A stretch of 64,000 bases of DNA from Paenibacillus_F chitinolyticus_A (GTDB lineage: Bacteria > Bacillota > Bacilli > Paenibacillales > NBRC-103111): assembly GCF_045038035.1 (NCBI RefSeq), contig NZ_CP173427.1:2728001-2792000 (forward strand). Direction: 5' to 3'. The position numbers and the translations under genes are program-made. Under the pieces are notes generated by a model. That model did not search any database and was not told the DNA's origin. It saw only the letters and a program-made list of their open reading frames with translations. Position 1 is the stretch's first letter, and each line of letters begins with the position of its first letter. Shown here piece after piece: positions 8,043-16,725 of the stretch.

Positions 8043-8771
8043 CTATGCCTGTTCAGCCACTCTGGCGATGTTTTCCTTAACACCGCCCTGAACGAGACCG
8101 CCGTGGTAACAGACGGCCCGATCAATATCGAAAGCCGCGAACTTCTTCAGTGACTCCAGCGCTTGTCCCATGTCAGGCGTATTCGCAGGATTAGGTCCTG
8201 TTAATTCACCGTTCTTGGCGAGCATGGCGTCCCCGGCAATCAGCGTCTTGCTCGGTCCATGATACAGGCTGACATGGCCGGGCGTGTGCCCCGGTGTATG
8301 GATAACGGTTAATCCTCCGCCATAAGGCAGTGTCTCTCCGTCGGCAAATGTCCGGTCCACGTTCGGCCCGGGCGGATTCAGGAACGTCCGCTCGAACTGC
8401 TCCCGGACGTCTGCGGGCATCTGCTCGAGGAACCCGGTCAGCCGCACGGGCGTCATTTTGAGCATCGGCTGTGTACCGTTAACGGCGCCTTCGTCGCCGG
8501 GGTGGGCGAGGACGGTCGCCGAGCCGCCGGTGGCCTCCAGGATGCCGGGCAGTCCCCCGATGTGGTCGATGTCCTGGTGCGTCAGAACAATGGAGCGAAG
8601 CGGCAGATCTTCGGTGCCCGCTTGTTTCGCCAGCTGCAGAATCGCCGGAGCGGACCCCGGCATGCCTGTGTCGATCAGCGTCCAGGAATCCTTATCGAAC
8701 ACGATTACCGGATGAATCGTCATCGGTCCTAATTGCAGTTCCAACATCTCAATACCTTCGGCAATTCGCAT
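8043..8771 (-). CDS. MBL-fold metallo-hydrolase
   Basis: A 242-residue metallo-beta-lactamase-fold protein. The metal-binding set is complete: THQDIDHIGG (H-x-x-x-D-H), a later HTPGHTPGH, GDAML with the bridging Asp and a C-terminal YHGG His. No signal peptide. The family includes glyoxalase II, lactonases and many hydrolases; the paired HTPGHT element and length fit the general YqjP/YobT-like group rather than a class B beta-lactamase. The gene is read toward the ECF42 locus and ends near their shared terminator. The start ATG is preceded by a weak ribosome site; the DinB gene lies upstream in the same direction with 160 bases between them, so independent promoters are likely. Confidence 0.85.
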   Translation of the reverse strand: MRIAEGIEMLELQLGPMTIHPVIVFDKDSWTLIDTGMPGSAPAILQLAKQAGTEDLPLRSIVLTHQDIDHIGGLPGILEATGGSATVLAHPGDEGAVNGTQPMLKMTPVRLTGFLEQMPADVREQFERTFLNPPGPNVDRTFADGETLPYGGGLTVIHTPGHTPGHVSLYHGPSKTLIAGDAMLAKNGELTGPNPANTPDMGQALESLKKFAAFDIDRAVCYHGGLVQGGVKENIARVAEQA

Positions 8772-8930
8772 ATGAACGCCGGTCCGAGCCCTCTGTCGGC
8801 GGGCCGAACCGGCTGCCTCCTCTCGTAGTGCGTATCGGTTAATTATATTTTAGAACTCAAAAGTTTACGTGTCAATTTAGTGGGCGTGCCGCTGCATAAG
8901 GAGTCCCGCCTATCGGATCGAGAAACTTAA

Positions 8931-9428
8931 TTACCGGGCTTCATCATCGGCCGACGGACCGTAGAAGCCCGGTACCGGAATATCGAGAAGCCGCAAGAAT
9001 ACTCCGAGCTGTGCCCGGTGGTGGATCATGTGACTTAATCCGAAGGAGCGGAGCGCGATCGCCCGCGGCTCGCGGAGGATGACATGGTTGCCGTTGCGCA
9101 GCGTCCATTCCTCGCCGAGCGTTCTCTCGTCGCATTCGGTGAGCAGCTTTTGTAATTTGTCGACGTTCACATCGAACTCTTCCAGAATGTCAGCGCGTTT
9201 TCTCAAAGGCTCCCGCCGCAGCGGCACGGTCGAAAGATCAAACTCCGGATATTGAAAAATCGGGATTTGCCAGTTCAGCAGGTTAATCAGGTGTGTGGCC
9301 AGCCCGCCGAGCGTCATCGATTTCTCATGGGGCTTCCACGACATATGCTCCTCGGGTAATCGTTCCAGGATGCGGCGCGTAGTGGTCAGTTCATGTGCTG
9401 CGTCTCCGACGATCAGTTGTTTGTCCAT
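8931..9428 (-). CDS. DinB family protein
   Basis: A 165-residue four-helix-bundle DinB/YfiT-like protein. The three metal-binding His positions are visible: THLINLLNW near residue 45 and HMIHHRAQL near residue 135. Members are thiol-dependent transferases (bacillithiol type in Firmicutes) or orphan metal proteins; many are damage- or stress-induced. I chose ATG at 9428 because AGAGGAGATGG lies directly ahead; an in-frame start further upstream would add 29 residues with no support. The specific substrate is unknown. Confidence 0.85.
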   Translation of the reverse strand: MDKQLIVGDAAHELTTTRRILERLPEEHMSWKPHEKSMTLGGLATHLINLLNWQIPIFQYPEFDLSTVPLRREPLRKRADILEEFDVNVDKLQKLLTECDERTLGEEWTLRNGNHVILREPRAIALRSFGLSHMIHHRAQLGVFLRLLDIPVPGFYGPSADDEAR

Positions 9429-9716
9429 AAATCCATCTCCTCTCTTACGGTTTAGCATACTATAAATTCCAGTCGAGCGGGAAAAGCAAGTCCCGGTCGT
9501 TTGACGTTTTGTCATCCTGAACCCGGTGCCCCGAGTCTAGCTAGGGTTCATACTTTATACACATAAACATTTGCAAAGCATCTTTTTTACGGACGAGCAC
9601 AAGATTTCGTAACCCAAACGATACTTTCCCGTATAAATAGAACAAAATCGGTTGCCGTCCGGCGGGGCCGTTGTTTCTCCCGCCACATACGGTTTAACCA
9701 AATAGAAGTCGAGGTC

Positions 9717-12110
9717 GTGCATCCTATGAAGCAGACATTTACAGACCATACCGAAACCTGGTACCGGCTGGCTGAGCAGCGAGCCGCACAGTATTTCACA
9801 TCGCTTTACGAACAGATCAAGGAGAAGAGCTATGTGCCGGTCCTGACTGAAGATATCCGCGTTTGGAAAAAAGATCATATCCCGCCTTTTTCGCTATTTT
9901 CCGTTTTATCCCGGAGAAAAAGAAGGCCCGATTCACGGGATTATTCCCGATATATCCAATGGCTCCGCTACACGGGAAAGTTGGACGATTATCTGGACCG
10001 GAGCATTTCGTACATTTATTTGCGGGATCTGGGTCAAGCCCTGGATGCCCCCTCCACACAGAAGAAGGTTCTGGGCCTGATCGGCGATATCAAAAACCGG
10101 CTGTTGGATTCCGGCAAAGCGGACGGAGGCGATCAGCCGGATTATATAAGCTGGGCGGGCTTGTACCGCTGGGCCCAGAAGGAAGGTATCGAAACCGCCA
10201 CAATATGGTTAATAACCAAGCTCAAAAACGTTTCTTCCCGTATCCCCAAAGAAATGAATGCCGAGCAAGCCCAGCGCAAACTGCTCAAAATTATTCTCGG
10301 AGTCATTCTGCACGTAGACGACGATATAGAGGATGAAACGCCGCCGGATGAACGGTCCCGCAGATTGGATGAAGCCATCCGGCTCGGATATTCGTACGGT
10401 CTGACCTATCCTTTCATAGACGATCTTCTCGATTCCGGTATCTTAACTGACTTAGAGAAAGAACAATTTACCGGCATGATACGTAACGCGCTCCTTACGG
10501 GTTCCGTGCCTGAATTAGGCGAGTGGTCCGAGAATAACAGGGCTTTGCTGGAATTCGTACATGCGGAGCTGCGGGATGCTTTTCAGTCGATCCAGGCGTA
10601 TCAGCGGCCGGAAACACTAAGAACCTTTTACGAACAATCGTATGTGTTCTTCCACTCCCAAGAGCTGGACCGTATAAAGGATCTGTCCTGCGGGTCTTAC
10701 ACGAATGAAGAGCTTTATGTTCCCATCATTTTAAAATCCTCTTCTTCCCGGCTGATTGTGCGTTCCGTACTTAGTGCGGATGCGGACGAAGGCTTTGATA
10801 ACCGGACGTTTTACTACGGCATTTACAATCAGTTGGCCGATGATTTCGCGGATATGTTCGATGACAGGAAAGACGGTGCGGTAACCCCCTATACCTACTA
10901 TTTAAAATACCGGGATCGCCGGCCGGATCTGATCAATCCTTATGAATTGTACTGGACGGTTATATCCCATCTGATTCATAACGTGTACCGCTCCGATGCC
11001 AAGACCCGTGAGGTCATCCTGGATCGTGCGATCAACGGCCTCAAACGATGTAAAGAACGTCTCGGTGCCGAAAAGTATAACGACATTATGAATATATTCG
11101 CGTCGGGAGACCCCGAATTCAACCGTCTCGTCCAAACCATGGTAAGCAAAGCGGACGATGTCGATTTCTTCGATAAACTGCTTCGGGATCAGGTGGTTAC
11201 CGTTCTCCAAAATAACCGGAAGGAAAAGGAGGCCTTCTCCGATACGATCGGGACTGTCCGCGATCAGATCAACGCCTTCCTGCACATTTCGAAACCTCAC
11301 GGAATGCCGGCGATGAAAGAAGCGCTCATTGACGCCGCCAATTACAGTCTGGAAGGATCGGGAAAGCGTATCCGGCCCATTTTGACATGGGTTATGGGGG
11401 TAAACGAATACGGCTTGAAGGCGGAAGAGATCGTTCCGCTTCTCAAATCGCTCGAATATATGCACACCGCCTCCCTGATCTTCGACGATCTGCCTTCCCA
11501 GGATAATGCCTCCACGAGGAGAGGACGGCCGACCCTGCATCAGGTGCACAACATTGCCACCGCCGAGCTGACCGGTCTGTACCTGATCCAGAAGGCCACC
11601 CAAGAGCAGACATCGCTGGACCGTTTTCCGGCCCAATCCGTACTTGCCCTTATCCGCTATTCGGCCGAAAAGACCGAAGAAATGTGTATGGGACAGGCGA
11701 TGGACCTGCAGGCCAGGGGAAAAGCATTGACCCTGGAGCAGTTGAACCGGATCTGCTTTTACAAGACCGGCATCGCATTCGAGGCGGCTCTCGTTATGCC
11801 GGCCATTCTTGCGGAAGTCCCGGCTCCCGAGATCGAAGCTTTGAAAAAGTTCGCCTATCATGCGGGTATTGCCTTCCAGATCAAAGACGATTTGCTCGAC
11901 GCGGAAGGAAATTTGGATGTACTAGGCAAACCCGCCGGCAAAGATATCGAAAACAACAACTCGACTTTTGTGACGATCCTGGGAGTGGACGGCGCCGGCA
12001 AAGAGATGTGGGAGCACTACTGTCTGGCAGCGGAAACGCTGAAGAAAATTCCCCGCAATACCGCTTTCCTGAAGCATTTATTGACTTATATAGTCGGCCG
12101 GGATCATTAA
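9717..12110 (+). CDS. Two-module isoprenoid-synthase-fold protein with C-terminal polyprenyl synthetase
   Basis: A 797-residue protein. The C-terminal 290 residues are a clear short-chain trans-prenyl diphosphate synthase: first Asp-rich motif DDLPSQDN at 590-597, RRGRPTLHQ after it, and second motif DDLLD at 724-728, as in FPP/GGPP synthases. The N-terminal 500 residues match no family I can name, but contain DDLLD at 235-239 and DDFADMFDD at 375-383. Their separation (140 residues) is close to that between the two motifs of the C-terminal module (134), which suggests a second isoprenoid-synthase-fold domain, possibly a terpene cyclase or another prenyl synthase. An extra acidic run DDDIEDE lies at 201-207. 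No signal peptide. Start could be GTG at 9717 or ATG at 9726. It is converged upon by an efflux pump gene. Confidence 0.85.
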   Translation: MHPMKQTFTDHTETWYRLAEQRAAQYFTSLYEQIKEKSYVPVLTEDIRVWKKDHIPPFSLFSVLSRRKRRPDSRDYSRYIQWLRYTGKLDDYLDRSISYIYLRDLGQALDAPSTQKKVLGLIGDIKNRLLDSGKADGGDQPDYISWAGLYRWAQKEGIETATIWLITKLKNVSSRIPKEMNAEQAQRKLLKIILGVILHVDDDIEDETPPDERSRRLDEAIRLGYSYGLTYPFIDDLLDSGILTDLEKEQFTGMIRNALLTGSVPELGEWSENNRALLEFVHAELRDAFQSIQAYQRPETLRTFYEQSYVFFHSQELDRIKDLSCGSYTNEELYVPIILKSSSSRLIVRSVLSADADEGFDNRTFYYGIYNQLADDFADMFDDRKDGAVTPYTYYLKYRDRRPDLINPYELYWTVISHLIHNVYRSDAKTREVILDRAINGLKRCKERLGAEKYNDIMNIFASGDPEFNRLVQTMVSKADDVDFFDKLLRDQVVTVLQNNRKEKEAFSDTIGTVRDQINAFLHISKPHGMPAMKEALIDAANYSLEGSGKRIRPILTWVMGVNEYGLKAEEIVPLLKSLEYMHTASLIFDDLPSQDNASTRRGRPTLHQVHNIATAELTGLYLIQKATQEQTSLDRFPAQSVLALIRYSAEKTEEMCMGQAMDLQARGKALTLEQLNRICFYKTGIAFEAALVMPAILAEVPAPEIEALKKFAYHAGIAFQIKDDLLDAEGNLDVLGKPAGKDIENNNSTFVTILGVDGAGKEMWEHYCLAAETLKKIPRNTAFLKHLLTYIVGRDH

Positions 12111-12150
12111 AGTTACGGGATCGCAAACATAAGACTCTGTAAACATAAAA

Positions 12151-12185
12151 AAAGCCGATTTTCTGAATACAGAAAACCGGCTTTG
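12151..12185. terminator. Bidirectional terminator between prenyl synthase and efflux genes
   Basis: A 15-bp stem with one mismatch (12151-12165 with 12170-12184), AATA loop, A-run before and short T-run after. It lies between two convergent genes and can serve both. Confidence 0.85.
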
Positions 12186-12217
12186 CTGGGAAGAACGTTT
12201 ACCTGAATATGCCGCTT

Positions 12218-13405
12218 TTATTTTACGGTTAGCTGCAGCTTTTTACTTACGAATACCATCATCAGCGATAAGGCGAGAAAATAAAGCGGCATGGCCAGCA
12301 AAGAATCATTGTGAAGGTAACTCATGCCGCTCGTGATCAAGCTGACAAGGATATAATAGCCCAAGCCGAAGATGGCGCCCGCAGTTCCGAGTACATCGCC
12401 GTATCGAACCAGAGCCAAGCTTAGACAATTGGGTATAGCCATCCCGATTCCCAACAGGAAGATGAAGATACAGATGGCCAGAAGGATTAGAAAGATTACG
12501 GAGGGACTAGCCCAATACAATATGATGGCGGTCATACAGGCCGCTCCGACAGCGGATAGTACCGTGCCGGCGACGATGATCGTTTCAGCGGGGAATCTCG
12601 TTAACAGCTTTTTCGAGGACAAGGCGCCGAGAATGGAAGAAAGCGCCACAAGAATTCCGAAAATACCGAACTCGCCAGGTGTCAGTTGAAAATACCCCAT
12701 AAAAATAAACGGCGACTCGGCATAGTAGCTGAACAAAAGACCGTTAGTTGCCCCGATGAGAAAGCCGAATGCCCATAACTTTCTATCGCCGATCATGCGC
12801 CGGAACACAGACAGGATCTTAATGTCAGTTGTTACGGCTCCTTTCGTTTCGGGGAGCGCAGCGAACGTATAGGCAAAAACGGCCGCGCTCATGATAACAA
12901 GGGTGAGGAAAACCGCTCTGAAACCGAGCGCTTGATCTACCCACCCGCCAATTAACGGGCCGATCGCCGGAGTGAAGGCCAGCGCTGCGGAAATTTGGGC
13001 AAATACGGCGTGACGTTTGGCTCCTCCGATACTTTCTCGCAGGATGGTTTGCGTGACAACCGAGCCGGTGCTGGCTCCAAAAGCCTGAACGAACCGGCTT
13101 ACCAACAGCCATTCGGCGGTGCCGGACAAATAACATCCTAAGCTTCCGAGACCATAAACGAGGATCCCCCAAAGCTGCGCGGGACGCCGTCCGATACAAT
13201 CCGAGAGCCTTCCCCAGCAAAAAACACCAAGGGCGAAGCCCAGGAAGTAGATACTGAACGTCAGTTGAATCAAATTCCGGCTGACCTGGAGATGATCCGC
13301 GATGTCCGGTAAAGAAGGCGTGTATATCGTTTCGCTAATTTGCGGAAAACCCACAAGAATAATAAACAGCAGGATGGATGGTGTTGAGATTTTTTTTGTT
13401 ACCAC
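12218..13405 (-). CDS. Bcr/CflA-type MFS multidrug efflux transporter
   Basis: A 395-residue 12-helix MFS protein. Motif A is seen as GRLSDCIGRRPAQ after helix 2, and helix 5 has FTPAIGPLIGGWV, the G-x-x-x-G-P-x-x-G-G motif C of drug:proton antiporters. The N-terminus (SETIYTPSLPDIADHLQVS) is characteristic of the Bcr/CflA group. GTG start with AGGGGGC upstream. It converges on the large isoprenoid synthase gene; export of that gene's product is an appealing but untested idea, since the two are on opposite strands. Confidence 0.87.
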   Translation of the reverse strand: MVTKKISTPSILLFIILVGFPQISETIYTPSLPDIADHLQVSRNLIQLTFSIYFLGFALGVFCWGRLSDCIGRRPAQLWGILVYGLGSLGCYLSGTAEWLLVSRFVQAFGASTGSVVTQTILRESIGGAKRHAVFAQISAALAFTPAIGPLIGGWVDQALGFRAVFLTLVIMSAAVFAYTFAALPETKGAVTTDIKILSVFRRMIGDRKLWAFGFLIGATNGLLFSYYAESPFIFMGYFQLTPGEFGIFGILVALSSILGALSSKKLLTRFPAETIIVAGTVLSAVGAACMTAIILYWASPSVIFLILLAICIFIFLLGIGMAIPNCLSLALVRYGDVLGTAGAIFGLGYYILVSLITSGMSYLHNDSLLAMPLYFLALSLMMVFVSKKLQLTVK

Positions 13406-13677
13406 AGTTCAGGCCCCCTATAAATTGAAAAATCTCAATTCGTTCCGGGTATTACGGGATAGGGGGCTTGCATTTAATCAATCGGGCAAATGAGAGCATG
13501 TAATTTCACCTTATTTTGTTATAGGGGGGACTATAACGAGCATTATAGCAGGAATTCTCAAAGTTCCCAAGGGTTACGGACCAGTGAATCTGAAAAAGAA
13601 GCAAGCAATTACTCGTTGCGTAAGGGTATTCTTGTCCGCTGGTTTGATTAGGAGGAGCTTTGCGGGTTCAAAAAAAA
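13406..13677. other. Intergenic region upstream of efflux gene
   Basis: It should hold the minus-strand promoter of the efflux gene. I see no ORF with a ribosome site and no strong promoter or repeat. Confidence 0.5.
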
Positions 13678-13708
13678 GAAGCGGCAACCCCTTCGGGTTA
13701 TCGCTTCA
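13678..13708 (-). terminator. Terminator of the small basic protein gene
   Basis: A stem of 13 bp with two mismatches (13678-13690 with 13695-13707) and a CTTC loop; on the minus strand a run of eight T residues follows. It begins 7 bases after the small gene's stop. Confidence 0.75.
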
Positions 13709-13714
13709 TGGAAA

Positions 13715-13939
13715 TTAGATTCTTCGTTCAAAAACCAGAACATTCCTTCTGGATGAGACAAGCCGGAAACCGTGGCTTAAAAGACATCGTTCAGCAAAGA
13801 GCACACGACCGCCAAAGAATATGAAACGGTTGCATGGTCTGGCGCTGCCGATTATACGGAAGGCGATAATAATTCTTCGTCCGGTTACGACACTGCGTCT
13901 AAACTTGATTTCTACCACATCTCTTCTTATGCGGGCCAT
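13715..13939 (-). CDS. Small basic hypothetical protein (74 aa)
   Basis: A 74-residue Arg-rich protein (starts MARIRRDVVEIKF) with alternating hydrophobic and Arg residues and no clear membrane segment or known motif. GAGGTG stands about 5 bases before the chosen ATG at 13939, and a strong terminator follows the stop, which together argue that this is a real gene. I do not recognise the family; a nucleic-acid-binding or ribosome-associated role would fit the charge but is a guess. Confidence 0.55.
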   Translation of the reverse strand: MARIRRDVVEIKFRRSVVTGRRIIIAFRIIGSARPCNRFIFFGGRVLFAERCLLSHGFRLVSSRRNVLVFERRI

Positions 13940-14116
13940 ATCAATCACCTCGCTTTCCTCTAAATACTATAGATAATGCGAGAATAGATAGCTTGGTTAC
14001 TTAGTAAGCCGCACAATTTTTTATACAACCAGGTGGGAAAAAAAGAGACCCGAGTCATGTCCGGGCCTGAATGTCGAAATGGATTCATCTTCTGATCCTT
14101 TTTAGTTGCTCATCGT

Positions 14117-14740
14117 TCACAGTAAGCTGTTGGCGGCAATCACGAGAAGCATCATGCCGCTAACCAGGGTGCCGAATTGGCCTAGCGTAAAGGAACCGAT
14201 GCGGATGTCGGCAACTTTGCCGCCCAGCCAGACTCCAAGCCATACGGTCAGAAAACTTCCAAAAGCCGCCGTAAGAGATATCGCAAAGGGAGAGAGGCCG
14301 AGCAGCCCCGCACTTAACCCATTGGTCAGCGCATTGGCCGAAAGGGCGATCCCCAGAATAAACGATTCGGCGATTCCGATATGCTTGGAATTGTCCCGGT
14401 CTACCTGCTCGGGATTTCGTAAAATCGACCGTAATCCGTTACTCTTTGACTGAGAGGGAGCTATTTCGGACTCCTTTCCCGGAGTTGCCATCAAAATGAT
14501 CCGTATTCCGATGAAGAACAGGCTAAACGCGCTCAGAAGGACGGGGAGCATGCCGGGCAGGACGGAAGAAATCCATTTTCCAAACCATATTCCCGTATAG
14601 CTGAACAAGAAGCAGACAGCGGCAACAATCAAGTTGGACAAAATTCCGATTCGGATTTTTCGAATCCCGTAAGAAATACCCACACCTAAATTATCGAGAC
14701 TAGATGAAATTGCAAAACCTAAGATAAGCAGCAGCGCCAT
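14117..14740 (-). CDS. ytaF: Sporulation membrane protein YtaF
   Basis: A 207-residue MntP-like protein with six hydrophobic segments in two groups of three, separated by a hydrophilic stretch around residues 85-115. The N-terminus (LLLILGFAISSSLDNLGVG) and the repeated GIALSANALTNG half are typical of YtaF, a homologue of the MntP manganese exporter found in spore formers. GAGGTG precedes the ATG. Its exact transport substrate and role in sporulation are not settled. It stands alone, divergent from the HTH-DUF1232 gene. Confidence 0.88.
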   Translation of the reverse strand: MALLLILGFAISSSLDNLGVGISYGIRKIRIGILSNLIVAAVCFLFSYTGIWFGKWISSVLPGMLPVLLSAFSLFFIGIRIILMATPGKESEIAPSQSKSNGLRSILRNPEQVDRDNSKHIGIAESFILGIALSANALTNGLSAGLLGLSPFAISLTAAFGSFLTVWLGVWLGGKVADIRIGSFTLGQFGTLVSGMMLLVIAANSLL

Positions 14741-14915
14741 TTTCTCAACACCTCGTTATGTTGTATTTGCTTTTAAAATATGTTCCGTTGAGAAAGTAGT
14801 GCCAGTACCAATCAAAAATCTCAACAAACTTCACGCTTTACGGACAAAGAAAAGGTAAATTATTCAATAGTCTTTCATATACTAGTTCATAAAGGGTCGA
14901 GAAAGGAGATGCCCG

Positions 14916-15584
14916 ATGGAAGCCCTTGATCCGCCGAAAGAAAGCACGATTGGGGAACTAATTAAGGTTCAATTGAAAAAGCAATCGCTTTCCATGCGTA
15001 AGCTCAGCAGTCTCTGCGGAATGGACACCGCTACGATTTCGCGAATCGTAAACGGCAAACAGGAGCCAAAGCTTATTCATCTTAAGCTTTTTTCCGAATA
15101 CCTGGATCTGTCGCTGGATAGGTTGATCGAAGCTTCCGGTTATATCGTGAACCCTGGAAAAGAAACCGGGCATTCTCATATCCATCATTCGCTGGGTATG
15201 CTGCTGGAGTTGTTCGGGGACTCTAGCGTGTCCGATTTAAAAGCCACAACGGGGCGCATCGAACAGGAATTGGCCAAATACGAACTGTATGCACAGACGG
15301 AAGAAGGACACCGCTTGATTTGCCGGGAGTTCGATACCAAGCTGGCACAAGTGAACGGGGTAGGGCCGTTAATCGATCAATTGAAGGAAATGTATACGCT
15401 CTACTGCGCACAAAGTTCCTCCGAAACCGATCAGGCTATCCTCGGAAGCGCTTTGTTGTACTTCATTTTGTCTGCCGATATCATACCCGACTATCTGTTT
15501 CCGATCGGTTACGTGGACGATGCCATGGCTATTCATCTTGTTCTAGACAGGCTGAGTCAAAGAGGTTTTCCGCACAAGCTTTGA
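14916..15584 (+). CDS. XRE-type HTH protein with C-terminal DUF1232 (YkvA-like) segment
   Basis: A 222-residue cytosolic or membrane-associated regulator. Residues 10-70 form a lambda-repressor-like helix-turn-helix (MRKLSSLCGMDTATISRIVNG). The C-terminal part (about 170-215) contains ALLYFILSADIIPDYLFPIG followed by DDA, the DUF1232 signature (I-P-D-x-x-P-x-x-G-x-x-D-D). The combination of DNA-binding and DUF1232 domains occurs in Bacilli, but its target is unknown. GAGAAAGGAGATG precedes the ATG. It is a single-gene unit with a terminator that begins inside the stop codon. Confidence 0.85.
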   Translation: MEALDPPKESTIGELIKVQLKKQSLSMRKLSSLCGMDTATISRIVNGKQEPKLIHLKLFSEYLDLSLDRLIEASGYIVNPGKETGHSHIHHSLGMLLELFGDSSVSDLKATTGRIEQELAKYELYAQTEEGHRLICREFDTKLAQVNGVGPLIDQLKEMYTLYCAQSSSETDQAILGSALLYFILSADIIPDYLFPIGYVDDAMAIHLVLDRLSQRGFPHKL

Positions 15585-15606
15585 CCGCCTGCAGGCGGTT
15601 TTTTCT
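15584..15606 (+). terminator. Terminator after HTH-DUF1232 gene
   Basis: ACCGCC/GGCGGT stem (15584-15589 with 15594-15599), TGCA loop and a long T-rich run. The first base of the stem is the last base of the stop codon. Confidence 0.88.
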
Positions 15607-15648
15607 TTTTCATTGCTTAAGGAGGCTATTTCTGTTACCATCATGACG

Positions 15649-15672
15649 ACTTATTAAATGTATTTAATAAGT
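15649..15672 (+). promoter_or_regulatory. Perfect palindromic operator ahead of ROK regulator
   Basis: A 24-bp element with perfect 10-bp arms, ACTTATTAAA at 15649-15658 and TTTAATAAGT at 15663-15672, around TGTA. It lies 21 bases before the GTG start of the ROK-family gene, across the place where its promoter should be, and fits an autoregulatory operator. Confidence 0.75.
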
Positions 15673-15693
15673 GAGCGAGGAGTGTGATACAGG

Positions 15694-16722
15694 GTGAGTG
15701 AGCTGCCTCCTACATCCAATGACGGCATGAAGAAAGCGATCCTTAGCAGCATACGCGCAGCTCTTCTGGAGCTGGGAAGTGCAACGAAGGTTGAACTTAG
15801 TCGCAAACTAGGCATCAGTTTTCCGACTGTCAGTAAGTTTCTGACGCAAATGGAGAAGGACGGGGAAATTTTTTCAGCCGGTCTCGATGGTTCGAGCGGG
15901 GGAAGAAGAGCCAGCAGGTACGTATATAACCCGGATTATCTGCTTGGTTTGGCTCTGTTTCTGGAGAAAACCGAAACGAATTACACGATATTTAATGCTT
16001 CGGGCGAGATAAAAGAACAAGGAACAACGTCCGGCATGCTCCTGGACCCTGTTATCTGCTTATCGGATCAAATCGGCAAAATCCTTGCAAAGTACCCGCA
16101 AATCGGGTCCATAGCGGTCGGCGTGCCCGGCGCGGTCAATAATGGCCGCATCATCTATATTCCCGGGTACGAGCAGTTTCACCATTTTGATCTGAAGAGC
16201 GATTTTGAAGAGCGTTTTTCCATCCCGGTAGCGGTTGAGAACGATATGAATGCGGCGATTCTCGGCTATAGTTTAAACGCGGCCAAGACGGAAAACCCGT
16301 CCATGATCTATCTGTATTTCGGACAAAACGGGCCCGGTGCCGGCATTCTGGTCAATGGCGACGTTGTGCGGGGAAGCACGTTCTTCTCCGGGGAAGTTTC
16401 TTTCGTACCTCAGTATGATAACCGCAATTTCCTGCAGGCTTTGAAGCGGGAAGCGGGACCGGGGGAAATATCCGACGGCGAGAAGGAAATAGATGCCATT
16501 AGCAGGCTGGTCGCTTCGTTTACCGCTATTCTAAATCCCCATGCGATTATTTTTTGCGACGATGAAGCAAACGGCCAACTTCTTGATCGAATCGCAAGCA
16601 GGAGCGCCGCTTACATACCGGAAGAGCATCTTCCGGAACTTACGACCAGTGACTGGAAGCGGGATTATTTACGGGGATTACAGAGCCTCGGGCTAGACCT
16701 TATGATTCGGGAGAAGAGGTGA
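15694..16722 (+). CDS. ROK family transcriptional regulator
   Basis: A 342-residue protein with an N-terminal winged helix (about 10-70: TKVELSRKLGISFPTVSKFL) and a ROK sugar-kinase-like domain behind it (SIAVGVPGAVNNG near residue 140, VAVENDMNAAILG near 185). The usual ROK zinc-binding Cys cluster is not evident. Such proteins repress sugar genes and release DNA when the sugar binds. GTG start; a perfect palindrome directly upstream is the likely operator. The downstream MFS gene starts 3 bases after the stop, so the regulator and transporter form an operon and the transported sugar is probably the inducer. Confidence 0.88.
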   Translation: MSELPPTSNDGMKKAILSSIRAALLELGSATKVELSRKLGISFPTVSKFLTQMEKDGEIFSAGLDGSSGGRRASRYVYNPDYLLGLALFLEKTETNYTIFNASGEIKEQGTTSGMLLDPVICLSDQIGKILAKYPQIGSIAVGVPGAVNNGRIIYIPGYEQFHHFDLKSDFEERFSIPVAVENDMNAAILGYSLNAAKTENPSMIYLYFGQNGPGAGILVNGDVVRGSTFFSGEVSFVPQYDNRNFLQALKREAGPGEISDGEKEIDAISRLVASFTAILNPHAIIFCDDEANGQLLDRIASRSAAYIPEEHLPELTTSDWKRDYLRGLQSLGLDLMIREKR

Positions 16723-16725
16723 CCT

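Noticed and set aside
11159..11190. A further TGTCGATT inside the prenyl synthase gene
   Set aside because: It is within coding sequence and the CGT element is not at 17 bp, so it does not fit the four-site promoter pattern.
10902..11861. A 319-codon minus-strand frame within the prenyl synthase gene
   Set aside because: It is the complement of a well-supported coding sequence, has no ribosome site and no recognisable motif.
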